Of a DNA stretch of 64,000 nucleotides, positions 18,884 to 29,345 are shown one piece after another. The translations under genes were made by a program, and so were the position numbers. The notes under the pieces are model-generated. The model was not told where the DNA came from. It searched no databases and saw only the letters and a program-made list of their open reading frames with translations. Origin of the DNA: Listeria farberi (lineage in GTDB: Bacteria; Bacillota; Bacilli; Lactobacillales; Listeriaceae). The stretch is from the NCBI RefSeq assembly GCF_014229245.1, contig NZ_JAARZJ010000003.1, forward strand, positions 186,001 through 250,000, written 5' to 3'. Position 1 is the first letter of the stretch; every line of letters starts with the position of its first letter.

Positions 18884-19369
18884 ATGACGGTCTTAGAAAT
18901 AGACTTGTTGGATGAAACAAATAAATTACCGGATGAAGATAAACAACTGGTTGAAAACATTTTACAATTTGCAGCAAGTTATTTAAAAATTGAGGAAGGC
19001 ACAGAACTCTCCCTAACTTTTACAACAAATGAAGGCATTAGAGAAATAAATCGAGAATATCGTAATAAAGATCAAGCAACAGATGTTATTTCCTTTGCTC
19101 TCGAGGAAATGGGCGATGGCGAAACAGAAATTGAGTGGGGAGATTTAGAGGGCGAGACTCCACGAATGCTCGGGGATATTATCATTTCTACTGAAAAAGC
19201 AGAAGAACAAGCAAAAGATTACGGACATACGAAAGCAAGAGAATTAGGTTTTCTAGCAGTTCACGGATTACTGCATTTGCTTGGTTATGATCATATGGAG
19301 CCTGACGAGGAAAAAATAATGTTTGGCTTACAAAAAGAAGTGTTGGATGCTTATGGACTCGAAAGATAG
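18884..19369 (+). CDS. ybeY: Endoribonuclease YbeY (rRNA maturation factor)
   Basis: A 161-residue UPF0054 protein with the zinc motif [11 protein letters not shown] (HX3HX5H) near the C terminus and the DVISFAL motif. YbeY functions in 16S rRNA 3' processing and ribosome quality control with Era. The start is ATG at 18884, seven bases after AGGAGGACG; the ATG upstream at 18854 lies within pgpH and lacks support. The 3' end overlaps the start of dgkA, so the two are translationally coupled. Confidence 0.95.
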   Translation: MTVLEIDLLDETNKLPDEDKQLVENILQFAASYLKIEEGTELSLTFTTNEGIREINREYRNKDQATDVISFALEEMGDGETEIEWGDLEGETPRMLGDIIISTEKAEEQAKDYGHTKARELGFLAVHGLLHLLGYDHMEPDEEKIMFGLQKEVLDAYGLER

Positions 19370-19742
19370 AAAGTATAAACGTAGTAAAAACTATGCAGAG
19401 TCCTTTCAGCACGCTTTTACCGGGCTAAAAACTGCTTTTTTAGAAGAACGAAATATGAGGTTTCATACATTTGCGGCACTTGCGGTAGTTATTTGTGGCT
19501 TTTTCTTTCATGTGACTAGATCTGAATGGATTTTATTAATTCTATCTATTTTTGGTGTATTAACGTTAGAAATGGTTAATACAGCGATTGAAAGAGCCGT
19601 GGATGTAGCAACAGAGCAATACATTGATGAAGCGAAAAAAGCAAAAGATGTTGCTGCTGGTGCAGTTTTACTCGCAGCCATTGTAGCGAGTTTTATCGGA
19701 CTAATTATATTTATACCATACTTTTGTCAGATGTTTTTATAA
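19353..19742 (+). CDS. dgkA: Diacylglycerol/undecaprenol kinase family protein
   Basis: A 129-residue membrane protein with three hydrophobic segments and the DgkA signature [15 protein letters not shown]. In Gram-positives this family phosphorylates mainly undecaprenol, recycling the lipid carrier for wall synthesis; the Gram-negative namesake uses diacylglycerol. It begins inside ybeY: ATG at 19353 gives [12 protein letters not shown] at 19347 is an equally spaced alternative after AAGAAG. Substrate preference is inferred from the family. Confidence 0.9.
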   Translation: MDSKDRKYKRSKNYAESFQHAFTGLKTAFLEERNMRFHTFAALAVVICGFFFHVTRSEWILLILSIFGVLTLEMVNTAIERAVDVATEQYIDEAKKAKDVAAGAVLLAAIVASFIGLIIFIPYFCQMFL

Positions 19743-19766
19743 AAAGAAGGGATTGTGACTTGGTAA

Positions 19767-21064
<1,298 letters not shown>

Positions 21065-21065
21065 T

Positions 21066-21115
21066 AAAAAGCATCTAGTACACACAATTTAATTGTGTAT
21101 ACTAGATGCTTTTTA
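21066..21115. terminator. Bidirectional terminator, era / membrane protein gene
   Basis: A very long near-perfect hairpin: AAAAAGCATCTAGTA with TACTAGATGCTTTTT, continuing inward with CACACAATT/AATTGTGT. A-rich and T-rich flanks allow it to end both convergent genes. It overlaps the stop codon of the minus-strand gene. Confidence 0.9.
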
Positions 21116-21730
21116 TTCAGTCCAACTGTAATTGTCATACTCTATACTATAAGGACCAAAATTATATACTTCATAGTAAAGCGTTAATTCTTTTGTTTCG
21201 CCTGGCTGAACATCTCCAGAGAAACCATCTTCTGTAATTTGTTGGCCATAGTCTTCCGCTGCATCATCGTAAAGAGAGATGTCCTCCGAATAAAATGGTG
21301 TAGGATCTACCCCTGTGTTTTCATATTTTACTTTTACTTGATAAACATCGTAACCATCTTTCTTTTGAGACACTTCAGGTTTATAAACAGTTATAGTACT
21401 ATCATTTTCTAAAACAACGGACTCGCCATAATCTACATCCGTATAATCATTATAAAAATCTTCATCGTAGTTTTCTGCATAGTCATTAGAATAAACATCT
21501 GTTCCACTATTACTATAAAAAGAAAATGGGTTATTAAAGCCTTGAAGTAAGCTAACAGTTGTTACGTTTAACCCTGCTAACAATACGTAAAATCCAATCC
21601 CAAATGATAATCCAGTAACAATAATACCAGCCCATCTTTCTTTTCTAACAATTAGCAAAATAATTCCTACAACTACACCTATGAATGTGAGTATAAATAA
21701 GCTGATTAACAATATAAGTAACATACCCAT
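21113..21730 (-). CDS. Membrane protein with extracellular DUF4352/DUF5067-like domain
   Basis: A 205-residue protein with two hydrophobic segments (about 2-28 and 34-58). A Tyr/Asp-rich linker (about 70-100) follows, then a beta-rich domain with VKYENTG and a VQPGETKELTLYYEV motif, typical of small immunoglobulin-like domains of the DUF4352/DUF5067 type. It probably sits in the membrane with the C-terminal domain outside. No known function. The protein at 50770-51420 has the same plan. It is encoded opposite its neighbours between era and recO, where B. subtilis has a different small gene. ATG at 21730 has a weakly spaced AAAGGA. Confidence 0.75.
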   Translation of the reverse strand: MGMLLILLISLFILTFIGVVVGIILLIVRKERWAGIIVTGLSFGIGFYVLLAGLNVTTVSLLQGFNNPFSFYSNSGTDVYSNDYAENYDEDFYNDYTDVDYGESVVLENDSTITVYKPEVSQKKDGYDVYQVKVKYENTGVDPTPFYSEDISLYDDAAEDYGQQITEDGFSGDVQPGETKELTLYYEVYNFGPYSIEYDNYSWTE

Positions 21731-21830
21731 AGAATTAAAAATCCTTTCTTTCCTGCCTTTTTCTCTATTTTACAATAGCAAGTCGTGGAAAGATAGCAAA
21801 AAATATAAAAAGACATAATCCATTAGAAAA

Positions 21831-21839
21831 TGTTATAAT
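21831..21839 (+). promoter_or_regulatory. Extended -10 element upstream of recO
   Basis: TGT followed by TATAAT (21834-21839), 27 bases before the recO ATG; no clear -35. Confidence 0.5.
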
Positions 21840-21866
21840 AAAAAGAATCAAAAAGGAGGGTGCCAC

Positions 21867-22634
21867 ATGGAGAAATGCGAAGGAATCGTGATACGGCAGA
21901 CGAGTTATCGTGAATCAGATAAAATAGTCCGCATGTATACGCGAGAATTTGGAAAAATTGGTGTGGTTGCTCGGGGTGCAAAGAAAACCAAAAGTAGATT
22001 AGCAGCTGTTACACAATTATTTACAAATGGTTACTTCACTTTTTTTGGAGGGAATGGGCTTGGGACACTTCAACAAGGAGAAGTTATCGAAAATTTTTCT
22101 TCCATCCAACAAGACATTTTTATGACGGCTTATGCCACATATGTATGTGAGTTATTGGATAAGGCAACAGAAGAACGTCAACCCAATCCATATCTATATG
22201 AGCTAACTTTTCAAGTTTTACGTGATATTGATGAAGGATATGATCCACAAATTCTAACACAAATTTACGAAATGAAAATGCTACCTGTTTTAGGACTTTA
22301 CCCAATGATGGATAAATGTGCTATTTGCGGAGAGACAACAGGACATTTTGATTTTTCAACAAGGAGCAACGGAATTATTTGCCATCGCTGCTTTGATAAA
22401 GACCATTACCGGATGCATTTACCGGAAAACGTAGTAAAACTTTTGCGGCTATTTTTTATATTCCAATTAGATCGATTAGGCAATATTGATGTAAAACAAG
22501 AAACAAAAGAATGGTTACAAAAAGCTATTGACACTTACTACGATGAATATTCTGGATTATATTTAAAAAGCAGGAAATTTTTGCGCGATATGGATAAATG
22601 GGAAAATATGTTAAAAAAAGATAGTGACGATTGA
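21867..22634 (+). CDS. recO: DNA repair protein RecO
   Basis: A 255-residue protein with the N-terminal OB fold (GIVIRQTSYRESDKIVRMYT...) and a helical C-terminal domain containing a four-Cys zinc site (CAIC ... CHRC, about residues 148-174). RecO helps load RecA onto SSB-coated single-stranded DNA with RecR. The start ATG at 21867 follows AGGAGGG. Its stop codon is embedded in the -35 of the glyQS leader promoter, and glyQ follows as in B. subtilis. Confidence 0.95.
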   Translation: MEKCEGIVIRQTSYRESDKIVRMYTREFGKIGVVARGAKKTKSRLAAVTQLFTNGYFTFFGGNGLGTLQQGEVIENFSSIQQDIFMTAYATYVCELLDKATEERQPNPYLYELTFQVLRDIDEGYDPQILTQIYEMKMLPVLGLYPMMDKCAICGETTGHFDFSTRSNGIICHRCFDKDHYRMHLPENVVKLLRLFFIFQLDRLGNIDVKQETKEWLQKAIDTYYDEYSGLYLKSRKFLRDMDKWENMLKKDSDD

Positions 22635-22659
22635 CTTTTTTACAAAAATACAGTATCTT
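22631..22659 (+). promoter_or_regulatory. Candidate promoter of the glyQS T-box leader
   Basis: TTGACT (22631-22636), overlapping the recO stop, then 17 bases and TATCTT (22654-22659). Confidence 0.55.
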
Positions 22660-22669
22660 GTAATATATC

Positions 22670-22882
22670 AACTAATAGGTACATTGAAGGAAAATAGTAA
22701 CAAAAAGCTCTATTTTTAGCGAGTTCGGGTGTGGTGAGAGCCGGATATCTAACTTTTTGTGAAGGCGTTCTGGAGTACAGCGAAATCAAGGTGGGAATTA
22801 TTTCAATTCCAAATAGGGTGGAACCGCGAGCTAACTCTCGTCCCTATATGCTTTAAATCAGCATATAGGGACGAGAGTTTTT
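22670..22882 (+). promoter_or_regulatory. Glycine T-box riboswitch with terminator
   Basis: The T-box AGGGTGGAACCGCG is at 22815-22828. The specifier is GGC at 22764-22766 in the context GAAGGCGTTC, matching the glycine codon position in glyQS leaders. The terminator is an 18-bp perfect stem (22835-22852 with 22860-22877) followed by TTTTT. Uncharged tRNA-Gly should pair with the specifier and with the T-box bulge, stabilising the antiterminator and switching on glyQ-glyS. Confidence 0.96.
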
Positions 22883-22915
22883 ATATTGGCTGAATTATCT
22901 TTGGAGGTGGAAGCA

Positions 22916-23806
22916 ATGAATTTACAAACAATGATTAGAACATTACAAGATTATTGGTCCGAACAAGGTTGTATTATGTTGCAATCGTATGATGTGGAAA
23001 AAGGTGCTGGCACAATGAGCCCTTATACTTTCTTAAAAGCAATTGGTCCAGAACCATGGAAAGCAGGTTACGTAGAGCCGTCGCGTCGTCCAGCAGATGG
23101 TCGTTACGGAGAAAATCCAAACAGATTATTCCAACATCACCAATTTCAAGTAGTGATGAAGCCTTCTCCTGACAATATTCAAGAGCTTTACTTAGGTTCT
23201 TTAGAAAAATTAGGTATCAATCCATTAGAACATGATATCCGTTTTGTAGAAGATAATTGGGAAAATCCTTCTTTAGGATGCGCAGGCCTTGGATGGGAAG
23301 TGTGGTTAGATGGAATGGAAATTACTCAATTCACTTATTTCCAACAAGTAGGTGGTTTGGAATGCTTCCCAGTTACATCCGAAATTACTTATGGTGTGGA
23401 ACGTTTAGCAAGTTATATTCAAGATAAAGAAAATGTATTTGATTTAGAATGGACAGAAGGCATTAGTTACCGTGATATTTTCTTTCAAGCAGAATACGAA
23501 AACTCCACTTACGCCTTTGAAACTTCTAATACAGATATGTTGTTAACTCTTTTTGACACATATGAAAGAGAAGCAGCTCGTCAAATGCAGGAAGGATTAG
23601 TTTTCCCAGCGTATGACTATGTATTAAAATGTTCGCATACCTTTAACCTTCTAGATGCTCGTGGGGTAGTTTCGGTTACCGAACGTGCGCAGTATATTGG
23701 TCGAATTAGAAATCTAGCCAGACGAATCGCCAAAACTTTTTATGAATCACGAGAAAAACTTGGCTTCCCATTAGTCAAAGAAGAGGGAGGAAAACGTCAT
23801 GAGTAA
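22916..23806 (+). CDS. glyQ: Glycine--tRNA ligase alpha subunit
   Basis: A 296-residue class II synthetase catalytic subunit (bacterial alpha2beta2 type), with [19 protein letters not shown] at the start, [24 protein letters not shown] and FQFQVV-type motifs. It joins glycine to tRNA-Gly together with GlyS. The start ATG at 22916 follows GGAGGTGG; upstream in-frame codons lie in the terminator region of the T-box. It overlaps glyS by 8 bases, ensuring balanced synthesis of the subunits. Confidence 0.97.
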   Translation: MNLQTMIRTLQDYWSEQGCIMLQSYDVEKGAGTMSPYTFLKAIGPEPWKAGYVEPSRRPADGRYGENPNRLFQHHQFQVVMKPSPDNIQELYLGSLEKLGINPLEHDIRFVEDNWENPSLGCAGLGWEVWLDGMEITQFTYFQQVGGLECFPVTSEITYGVERLASYIQDKENVFDLEWTEGISYRDIFFQAEYENSTYAFETSNTDMLLTLFDTYEREAARQMQEGLVFPAYDYVLKCSHTFNLLDARGVVSVTERAQYIGRIRNLARRIAKTFYESREKLGFPLVKEEGGKRHE

Positions 23807-25865
23807 AGACTTTTTATTAGAAATTGGTTTAGAAGAAATGCCAGCACAATATGTGACTAGCTCTGTTTTACAATTGGAAAAACGTGTAACGGACTGGCTA
23901 ATGGAAAATAAAATCGAATTTGGCGAAATTAAAACCTATTCGACACCAAGACGCTTAACTGTTCTTGTTGAAAAAATGGCAGAAGAACAAGCAAACCGTG
24001 TAGAAGAAGCAAAAGGTCCGGCGAAAAAAATTGCATTAGACGAAGATGGCAACTGGTCAAAAGCTGCACTAGGTTTTGCAAAAAGCCAAAAAGTAGACCC
24101 AGCTGATCTTACTTTCCGAGATATTAAAGGCGTTGAATATATCTATATTAAAAAAGAAGTAATCGGTGAAAAAACAAGCAACTTACTACCAAGCTTAGAA
24201 AAAGTAGTAACTAGCATGACTTTCCCTGTAAGTATGCACTGGGGCAGTAATGATTTACGATACATTCGCCCGATTAAATGGTTGATTGCTATGTTCGGTG
24301 AAGAAATCATTCCTTTTGAGATTACTGGAGTTGAAACGAGCAACACATCTCGTGGTCACCGTTTCTTAGGAAAGACAGCTACAATTAAAAAACCTAGTGA
24401 CTATCCAAATGCATTACTAGAACAATTTGTAGTCGTTAATGCTAAAGAACGTAAACAAGCCATCGTCGAACAATTACGCGAAATAGAATCTATGGAAAAT
24501 TGGCAAATTAAAGAGGACGATGACTTGTTAGAAGAAGTAACCAACCTCGTCGAATACCCAACGGTTTTATCTGGTAATTTTGAAAAAGAATATTTAGAGC
24601 TACCGGAAGAAGTGTTAATCACCACAATGAAAGAACATCAACGTTATTTCCCTGTATTTAGCCAAGAAGACGAGCTCTTACCTCATTTTGTTACAGTACG
24701 TAATGGGAATCATGAAAACCTTGACACAGTAGCCCGAGGAAACGAAAAAGTGTTGCGCGCTCGTTTGTCTGATGCGGATTTCTTCTATCAAGAAGATTTA
24801 AAAATGACGATTGACGAAGCAGTGGCTAAACTCCAAAATATTGTTTTCCACGAAAAATTGGGCACGCTAACAGAAAAAATGAAACGTGTTCAAAAAGTAG
24901 CATTAATGCTTGCTGACTACCTGGATTGGCAAGAAGAAGATAAACAAGATATCATCCGCTTAACCAATATCTATAAGTTTGATTTAGTGACAAACATAGT
25001 TGGTGAATTCCCTGAATTACAAGGTTTAATGGGTGAAAAATACGCGTTATTACAAGGTGAAAAACCAGCAATCGCAACTGCTATTCGTGAACATTATTTA
25101 CCAACTTCTGCAGAAGGCGATTTACCACAAACGGACTTAGGTTCACTTATTGCTATTGCAGATAAATTAGAAACATTAATTGGCTTTTTCTGTGTAAATA
25201 TTGCACCAACAGGTTCTGCTGATCCATTTGGTTTACGCCGTAGTGCTTTTGGGGCGGTGCGTATTATCCAAGCAAATGGTTGGGACATTCCAATGCTTGA
25301 AGTGGTTTCTCGTATTGTGGATATGGAACGTGCAGAAGGAGCTACAGAATTACCAAGTTCAGATGTAATAAAAGAAGTGCAGACTTTCTTGAAAAATCGT
25401 TTACGTGTTATTTTACAAGGCCATCATATTCGCCATGATATTATTGATGCTGTGATCGGCGGCGATCCTAATATGATCCCTCAATTGATTGATCGTGCTC
25501 AAATATTGAATAAACATGCGGACGCAGAGTGGTTCCGCCCAACCATCGAAGCTTTAACAAGAGTAGTTAATATTTCTAAAAAATATGAAGATGGTGTAGA
25601 AGTAGATCCAAACTTGTTTGAAAATGAATACGAACAAGCACTTTTCAATAAGTTAGAAAAACTGAAATTTGATTTTGCTGGTTTAAAAATTGTTGACAGA
25701 CTCAAAGCTTTTGCGGATTTACGTACAACAATTGATGCTTATTTCGATAATACGTTAGTTATGACCGATAATGATGAATTAAAAAATAATCGTCTAGCAC
25801 TTCTATTCGAACTTGCCAGCTTTATTAAAGAATTTGCTCAAATGGATGAAATTAATGTAAAATAA
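23799..25865 (+). CDS. glyS: Glycine--tRNA ligase beta subunit
   Basis: A 688-residue beta subunit: it starts [18 protein letters not shown], contains [11 protein letters not shown] and [11 protein letters not shown], and ends with a helical anticodon-binding-like region. It recognises tRNA-Gly and is needed by GlyQ for aminoacylation. Start ATG at 23799 lies inside the last codons of glyQ after GAGGGAGG. Expression is set by the upstream glycine T-box. Full length; nothing unusual. Confidence 0.97.
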   Translation: MSKDFLLEIGLEEMPAQYVTSSVLQLEKRVTDWLMENKIEFGEIKTYSTPRRLTVLVEKMAEEQANRVEEAKGPAKKIALDEDGNWSKAALGFAKSQKVDPADLTFRDIKGVEYIYIKKEVIGEKTSNLLPSLEKVVTSMTFPVSMHWGSNDLRYIRPIKWLIAMFGEEIIPFEITGVETSNTSRGHRFLGKTATIKKPSDYPNALLEQFVVVNAKERKQAIVEQLREIESMENWQIKEDDDLLEEVTNLVEYPTVLSGNFEKEYLELPEEVLITTMKEHQRYFPVFSQEDELLPHFVTVRNGNHENLDTVARGNEKVLRARLSDADFFYQEDLKMTIDEAVAKLQNIVFHEKLGTLTEKMKRVQKVALMLADYLDWQEEDKQDIIRLTNIYKFDLVTNIVGEFPELQGLMGEKYALLQGEKPAIATAIREHYLPTSAEGDLPQTDLGSLIAIADKLETLIGFFCVNIAPTGSADPFGLRRSAFGAVRIIQANGWDIPMLEVVSRIVDMERAEGATELPSSDVIKEVQTFLKNRLRVILQGHHIRHDIIDAVIGGDPNMIPQLIDRAQILNKHADAEWFRPTIEALTRVVNISKKYEDGVEVDPNLFENEYEQALFNKLEKLKFDFAGLKIVDRLKAFADLRTTIDAYFDNTLVMTDNDELKNNRLALLFELASFIKEFAQMDEINVK

Positions 25866-25898
25866 AAGTAAAATTTGAGCAAAGAGGAGGAAGTATGT

Positions 25899-26723
25899 AT
25901 GACTCAACCAGCCGTATACGTGGTTTCGGATTCAACAGGAGAAACGGCCGAACTCGTGACAAGAGCAGCACTTAGTCAATTTGGTCAAACACCGAAGTTT
26001 ATTCATCGTTTTCACCATGTCGATTCTTCTCACATGATTGAAGAGATTGTTGACTTAGTGGCCGTAAATAATGGAATAATCGTGCATACGATTGTACTAG
26101 AGAGTGTTCGAGAAGAGCTAAATAAAACAGCTCAAGCTTTCGGCGTACCGATTATTGACTTATTTGGTCCGCTTTTAAATCAGTTAGAAGAAACTTACAA
26201 AATTAAACCACTTTCTGAACCTGGCCGAGTTCGTTCGATGGATGAAGCTTATTTCAATAAAGTAGCAGCAATCGAATTTGCTGTAGAGAATGATGATGGT
26301 CGTAATCCAAGAGGCATTTTGCAAGCGGATTATGTATTAATTGGTATTTCCAGAACCTCAAAAACTCCATTATCACAATATCTGGCACTTAAAGGATTAA
26401 AAATTGTCAATATCCCAATCGTTCCAGAAGCACAAATCCCAGATGAACTTTTTGAAATTGACCCTAAAAAAATAATTGGTCTAAAAATTAGTAAACAAAA
26501 ATTAACGAAAATTAGACAAGAGCGTTTAATTTCGATTGGTTTACCTGGCGCTGGTACTTATGCAAGTAATCAACGAATTGATGAGGAATTAGCGATTTTT
26601 ACTAAACTAGCTAGTAAATTAAATTGTTTCGTGTTAGATGTGACTAATAAAGCCATTGAAGAGACTGCAAACGAGATTTTAATCCACATTGGTGAAATTG
26701 TTGATGAAAATTTAGAATTATAA
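25899..26723 (+). CDS. ppsR: Pyruvate, phosphate dikinase regulatory protein (DUF299, YqfL-like)
   Basis: A 274-residue protein of the bifunctional regulator family that phosphorylates, with ADP, and dephosphorylates a Thr in PPDK. Visible motifs are [11 protein letters not shown] at the N terminus, the P-loop-like segment of [17 protein letters not shown], and NIPIVPE. In B. subtilis the homologue YqfL works with CcpN, encoded just upstream; here glyS is directly upstream and no ccpN is present, so the ancestral PPDK-type role is more likely. The start is ATG at 25899, eight bases after GGAGG; the ATG at 25895 is out of frame. Confidence 0.88.
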   Translation: MTQPAVYVVSDSTGETAELVTRAALSQFGQTPKFIHRFHHVDSSHMIEEIVDLVAVNNGIIVHTIVLESVREELNKTAQAFGVPIIDLFGPLLNQLEETYKIKPLSEPGRVRSMDEAYFNKVAAIEFAVENDDGRNPRGILQADYVLIGISRTSKTPLSQYLALKGLKIVNIPIVPEAQIPDELFEIDPKKIIGLKISKQKLTKIRQERLISIGLPGAGTYASNQRIDEELAIFTKLASKLNCFVLDVTNKAIEETANEILIHIGEIVDENLEL

Positions 26724-26744
26724 GAAGGACTTTTGCTTTTTATG

Positions 26745-26814
26745 GCGAATATATATATTATACGGGAAAAACTACTTGTAAAAGTTAGTTACTTCTCGTA
26801 TAATCTAAATTCGC
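26745..26814. promoter_or_regulatory. Nested inverted repeat with promoter elements upstream of the DUF188 gene
   Basis: GCGAAT (26745-26750) pairs with ATTCGC (26809-26814), and ATTATACG (26757-26764) with CGTATAAT (26797-26804). Within it, TTGTAA (26776-26781), 17 bases and TATAAT (26799-26804) form a plus-strand promoter. The mirror arm also gives TATAAT on the minus strand, but without a good -35. Confidence 0.6.
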
Positions 26815-26873
26815 ATGTAAAAAAGCTGAATCTACGAATAATATTAAAAAAACGGGTTGAAAACTCGTTTTTT
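26811..26873 (+). ncRNA. Candidate short terminated transcript (sRNA or attenuated leader)
   Basis: The promoter ending at 26804 would start RNA near 26811. An intrinsic terminator follows at once: AAAAAACGGGTT (26847-26858) pairs with AACTCGTTTTTT (26862-26873). The product is about 60 bases with no credible reading frame. It may be a small RNA or a leader that attenuates the DUF188-dnaG-rpoD transcript. Inference from signals only. Confidence 0.4.
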
Positions 26874-26910
26874 AACATGTCTTCATAGATTTTAAGAGAG
26901 GATGGAATAT

Positions 26911-27351
26911 GTGCCAAAAATTTTAGTTGATGCCGATGCTTGTCCAGTAAAAGCAGAAATAAAGCAAGTCGCAGAGCAATTTCAGTTAGACGTTATTTTT
27001 GTGGCTTCTTTTAACCATTACTCTATCAATACAAATGGAGAGAATTGGATTTTTGTGGATACTGGAAAAGAATCAGCGGATATGCGAATGATGAATTTAG
27101 CAAATAAAGGTGATATTATCGTAACGCAAGATATTGGCCTTGCTAGTATTCTACTTGCAAAAGGCACATATGTCTTTTCGAATCGGGGCGAACTTTACCG
27201 AGAAGAAGAAATGTCATTAATGTTAGATATTCGCTATAGACATGCCAAGGAAAGGCAACAAGGCAAATATAGCAAAGGTCCTAAAGCAATGACCGATCAA
27301 GATCGTGTGCTTTTCAAAGACCGGATGACTACATTTTTCAAAAATAAGTAA
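26911..27351 (+). CDS. DUF188 / YaiI-YqxD family protein
   Basis: A 146-residue protein beginning MPKILVDADACPVKAEI, the UPF0178 signature, with a PIN-like fold expected and an acidic pattern (DADACP, DTGKESADMRM, TQDIGLAS). The biochemical role is unknown; a nuclease-like fold suggests nucleic-acid work. I chose GTG at 26911, nine bases after GAGAGG; the in-frame ATG at 26902 abuts that site. It lies 19 bases before dnaG, as yqxD does in B. subtilis, and probably shares transcripts with dnaG and rpoD. Confidence 0.88.
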   Translation: MPKILVDADACPVKAEIKQVAEQFQLDVIFVASFNHYSINTNGENWIFVDTGKESADMRMMNLANKGDIIVTQDIGLASILLAKGTYVFSNRGELYREEEMSLMLDIRYRHAKERQQGKYSKGPKAMTDQDRVLFKDRMTTFFKNK

Positions 27352-27370
27352 ATAGGAGTTGACTGTCAAG

Positions 27371-29251
27371 ATGGCGCGGATTCCTGAAGAAGTAATCGAT
27401 CAAGTCCGGAATCAAGCGGATATAGTAGATATTATTGGTAATTATGTCCAATTAAAAAAACAAGGTCGTAACTATTCTGGCTTATGTCCATTCCATGGTG
27501 AAAAAACGCCTTCCTTCTCTGTATCACCAGAAAAACAAATTTTCCATTGTTTTGGTTGTGGTAAGGGAGGAAATGTCTTTTCATTTCTAATGGAACATGA
27601 TGGGCTCACATTTGTAGAATCGGTCAAAAAAGTCGCGGATATGAGTCATTTAGACGTCGATATTGAACTTCCAGAAGAGCGTGATACAAGTAGTTTGCCG
27701 AGAGAAACTTCTGAAACTGCTAGAATGGTTGAAATGCATCAGATTACAGCCAAGCTTTACCATTATATTTTGATGGAAACAGAAGAAGGGGCAGCTGCTC
27801 TCACGTACTTAAAGGAGCGAGGTATGTCTGAACAAATGATGACATCCTTTCAAATTGGATTTGCACCAAACCATCACGCAACCATCACTTCTTTCCTAGA
27901 AAAAAGAGGGATGGATTTGCAACTAGCTGGAATGGCTGGGCTTTTATCTGAACGTGATGATGGGCAAATGGTTGACCGGTTTCGTAATAGAATTATGTTT
28001 CCAATTACGAATGATCGCGGTCAAATTATTGCTTTTTCTGGCCGTTTATTTGACCGAGAAGATGGCCCGAAATATTTAAATAGTCCTGAAACACCTATTT
28101 TTAATAAAAGAAGAACTTTATTTCATTTTTCAGAGGCAAGGCAGGCTATTAGAAAGCAAGAAGAAATCACGCTTATGGAAGGCTTTATGGATGTAATTTC
28201 TGCAGAAGAAGCCGGCGTTCAAAATACTGTTGCTTCAATGGGAACAAGCCTAACAGAAGAGCATGCCGATTTAATCAAACGGCTTACTAATCGGGCGATT
28301 ATTTGTTATGATGGTGACCGAGCAGGAATTGAAGCAGCCTATAAAGCCGGTACACTTCTAGTTGAACGAAATCGTTTAGATGTTTTTGTGTTACAACTCC
28401 CAGCAGGAAAAGATCCAGATGACTTCATTAGAGCAAGTGGTGCAGATAAATTCAAAGAAATCTACAAACAGCAACGAATGACTTGGACAGCTTTTAAAAT
28501 CAACTATTTACGCAAAGAACGCAATTTGCAAAATGAGACAGATCAAATCGCTTATATCGATGACTGTTTACGTGAAATTGCTAAGCTTGATCAAGCTGTT
28601 GAACGAGAATTATACTTAAAACAACTAGCAGATGAATTTGAATTAACTATAGAAACATTAAAACAACAATTGCAACAATCGCTGAAAAATACACAAAAAG
28701 AGCGACAAAATCAAAGCTATAATGAACCGCTGATAGATGATTCTTTTATGGGGATGATTCCGCAAGAAGATTCAGAAATGCTCTTTTCCTTTGAGCAGCC
28801 AATACAAAAGTTATCTGCGCATACGATTTCAGAGCAGCAACTCATGAAAGCTATGATGGAGAGCCGAGATAATTTTCTTTTAATTAAGCAACTTCTTGGC
28901 GACACTACGTTTTACCATGATAACTACAAAGCGCTTTATACCTATCTAATCGGATACTTTGCAGAGGGTAATGATGCGGATCCAACGAAATTCATGGATA
29001 GTATTTCTGACCCTACAATGAAAGGACTTATCAGTAGCCTTGAGATGATTATTAGTCCAGATGAACAAGGTAAAACACAGTTTGAAGACTACATTAAAAG
29101 CCTCAAACGTTTTAAATTAGAACAAACAAAGAAAGAACTTGAGCAACAACTAGCGGCTTTGATTCGCGAAAACGACAAAGAAAATGAAGTTCGCGTGATG
29201 CTTGAAATCGTCCAGCTTAACCGTAAGTTAAACAGCGGCCAATTGGATTAA
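27371..29251 (+). CDS. dnaG: DNA primase
   Basis: A 626-residue primase. It has an N-terminal CHC2 zinc-binding domain (CPFHGEKTPSFSV and FHCFGCGKGGN, near 36-64), the TOPRIM catalytic domain (LMEGFMDVISA and IICYDGDRAG) and a helicase-binding C-terminal domain. It makes RNA primers at the fork. The start is ATG at 27371 (MARIPEEVIDQV), about 12 bases after AGGAG; the TTG at 27359 abuts the ribosome site. Together with rpoD it forms the macromolecular-synthesis operon; rpsU, its partner in E. coli, is elsewhere in this window. Confidence 0.97.
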   Translation: MARIPEEVIDQVRNQADIVDIIGNYVQLKKQGRNYSGLCPFHGEKTPSFSVSPEKQIFHCFGCGKGGNVFSFLMEHDGLTFVESVKKVADMSHLDVDIELPEERDTSSLPRETSETARMVEMHQITAKLYHYILMETEEGAAALTYLKERGMSEQMMTSFQIGFAPNHHATITSFLEKRGMDLQLAGMAGLLSERDDGQMVDRFRNRIMFPITNDRGQIIAFSGRLFDREDGPKYLNSPETPIFNKRRTLFHFSEARQAIRKQEEITLMEGFMDVISAEEAGVQNTVASMGTSLTEEHADLIKRLTNRAIICYDGDRAGIEAAYKAGTLLVERNRLDVFVLQLPAGKDPDDFIRASGADKFKEIYKQQRMTWTAFKINYLRKERNLQNETDQIAYIDDCLREIAKLDQAVERELYLKQLADEFELTIETLKQQLQQSLKNTQKERQNQSYNEPLIDDSFMGMIPQEDSEMLFSFEQPIQKLSAHTISEQQLMKAMMESRDNFLLIKQLLGDTTFYHDNYKALYTYLIGYFAEGNDADPTKFMDSISDPTMKGLISSLEMIISPDEQGKTQFEDYIKSLKRFKLEQTKKELEQQLAALIRENDKENEVRVMLEIVQLNRKLNSGQLD

Positions 29252-29264
29252 TAACGTTTTAAAA

Positions 29265-29317
29265 CCGCTAAATGATGGTATTATTACCTAAGAGAAGCCT
29301 TTTAATAAGGTTAGCGG
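29265..29317 (+). other. Candidate three-way-junction leader upstream of rpoD
   Basis: CCGCTAA (29265-29271) pairs with TTAGCGG (29311-29317). It encloses two small hairpins: GGTA-TTAT-TACC (29277-29288) and CCTT-TTAAT-AAGG (29298-29310). The structure ends 10 bases before the rpoD ribosome site. A TGG-TATTAT extended -10 also lies in it (29276-29284). Confidence 0.4.
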
Positions 29318-29345
29318 CATTTTGGAAGGAGGAATACAGGCAGTT

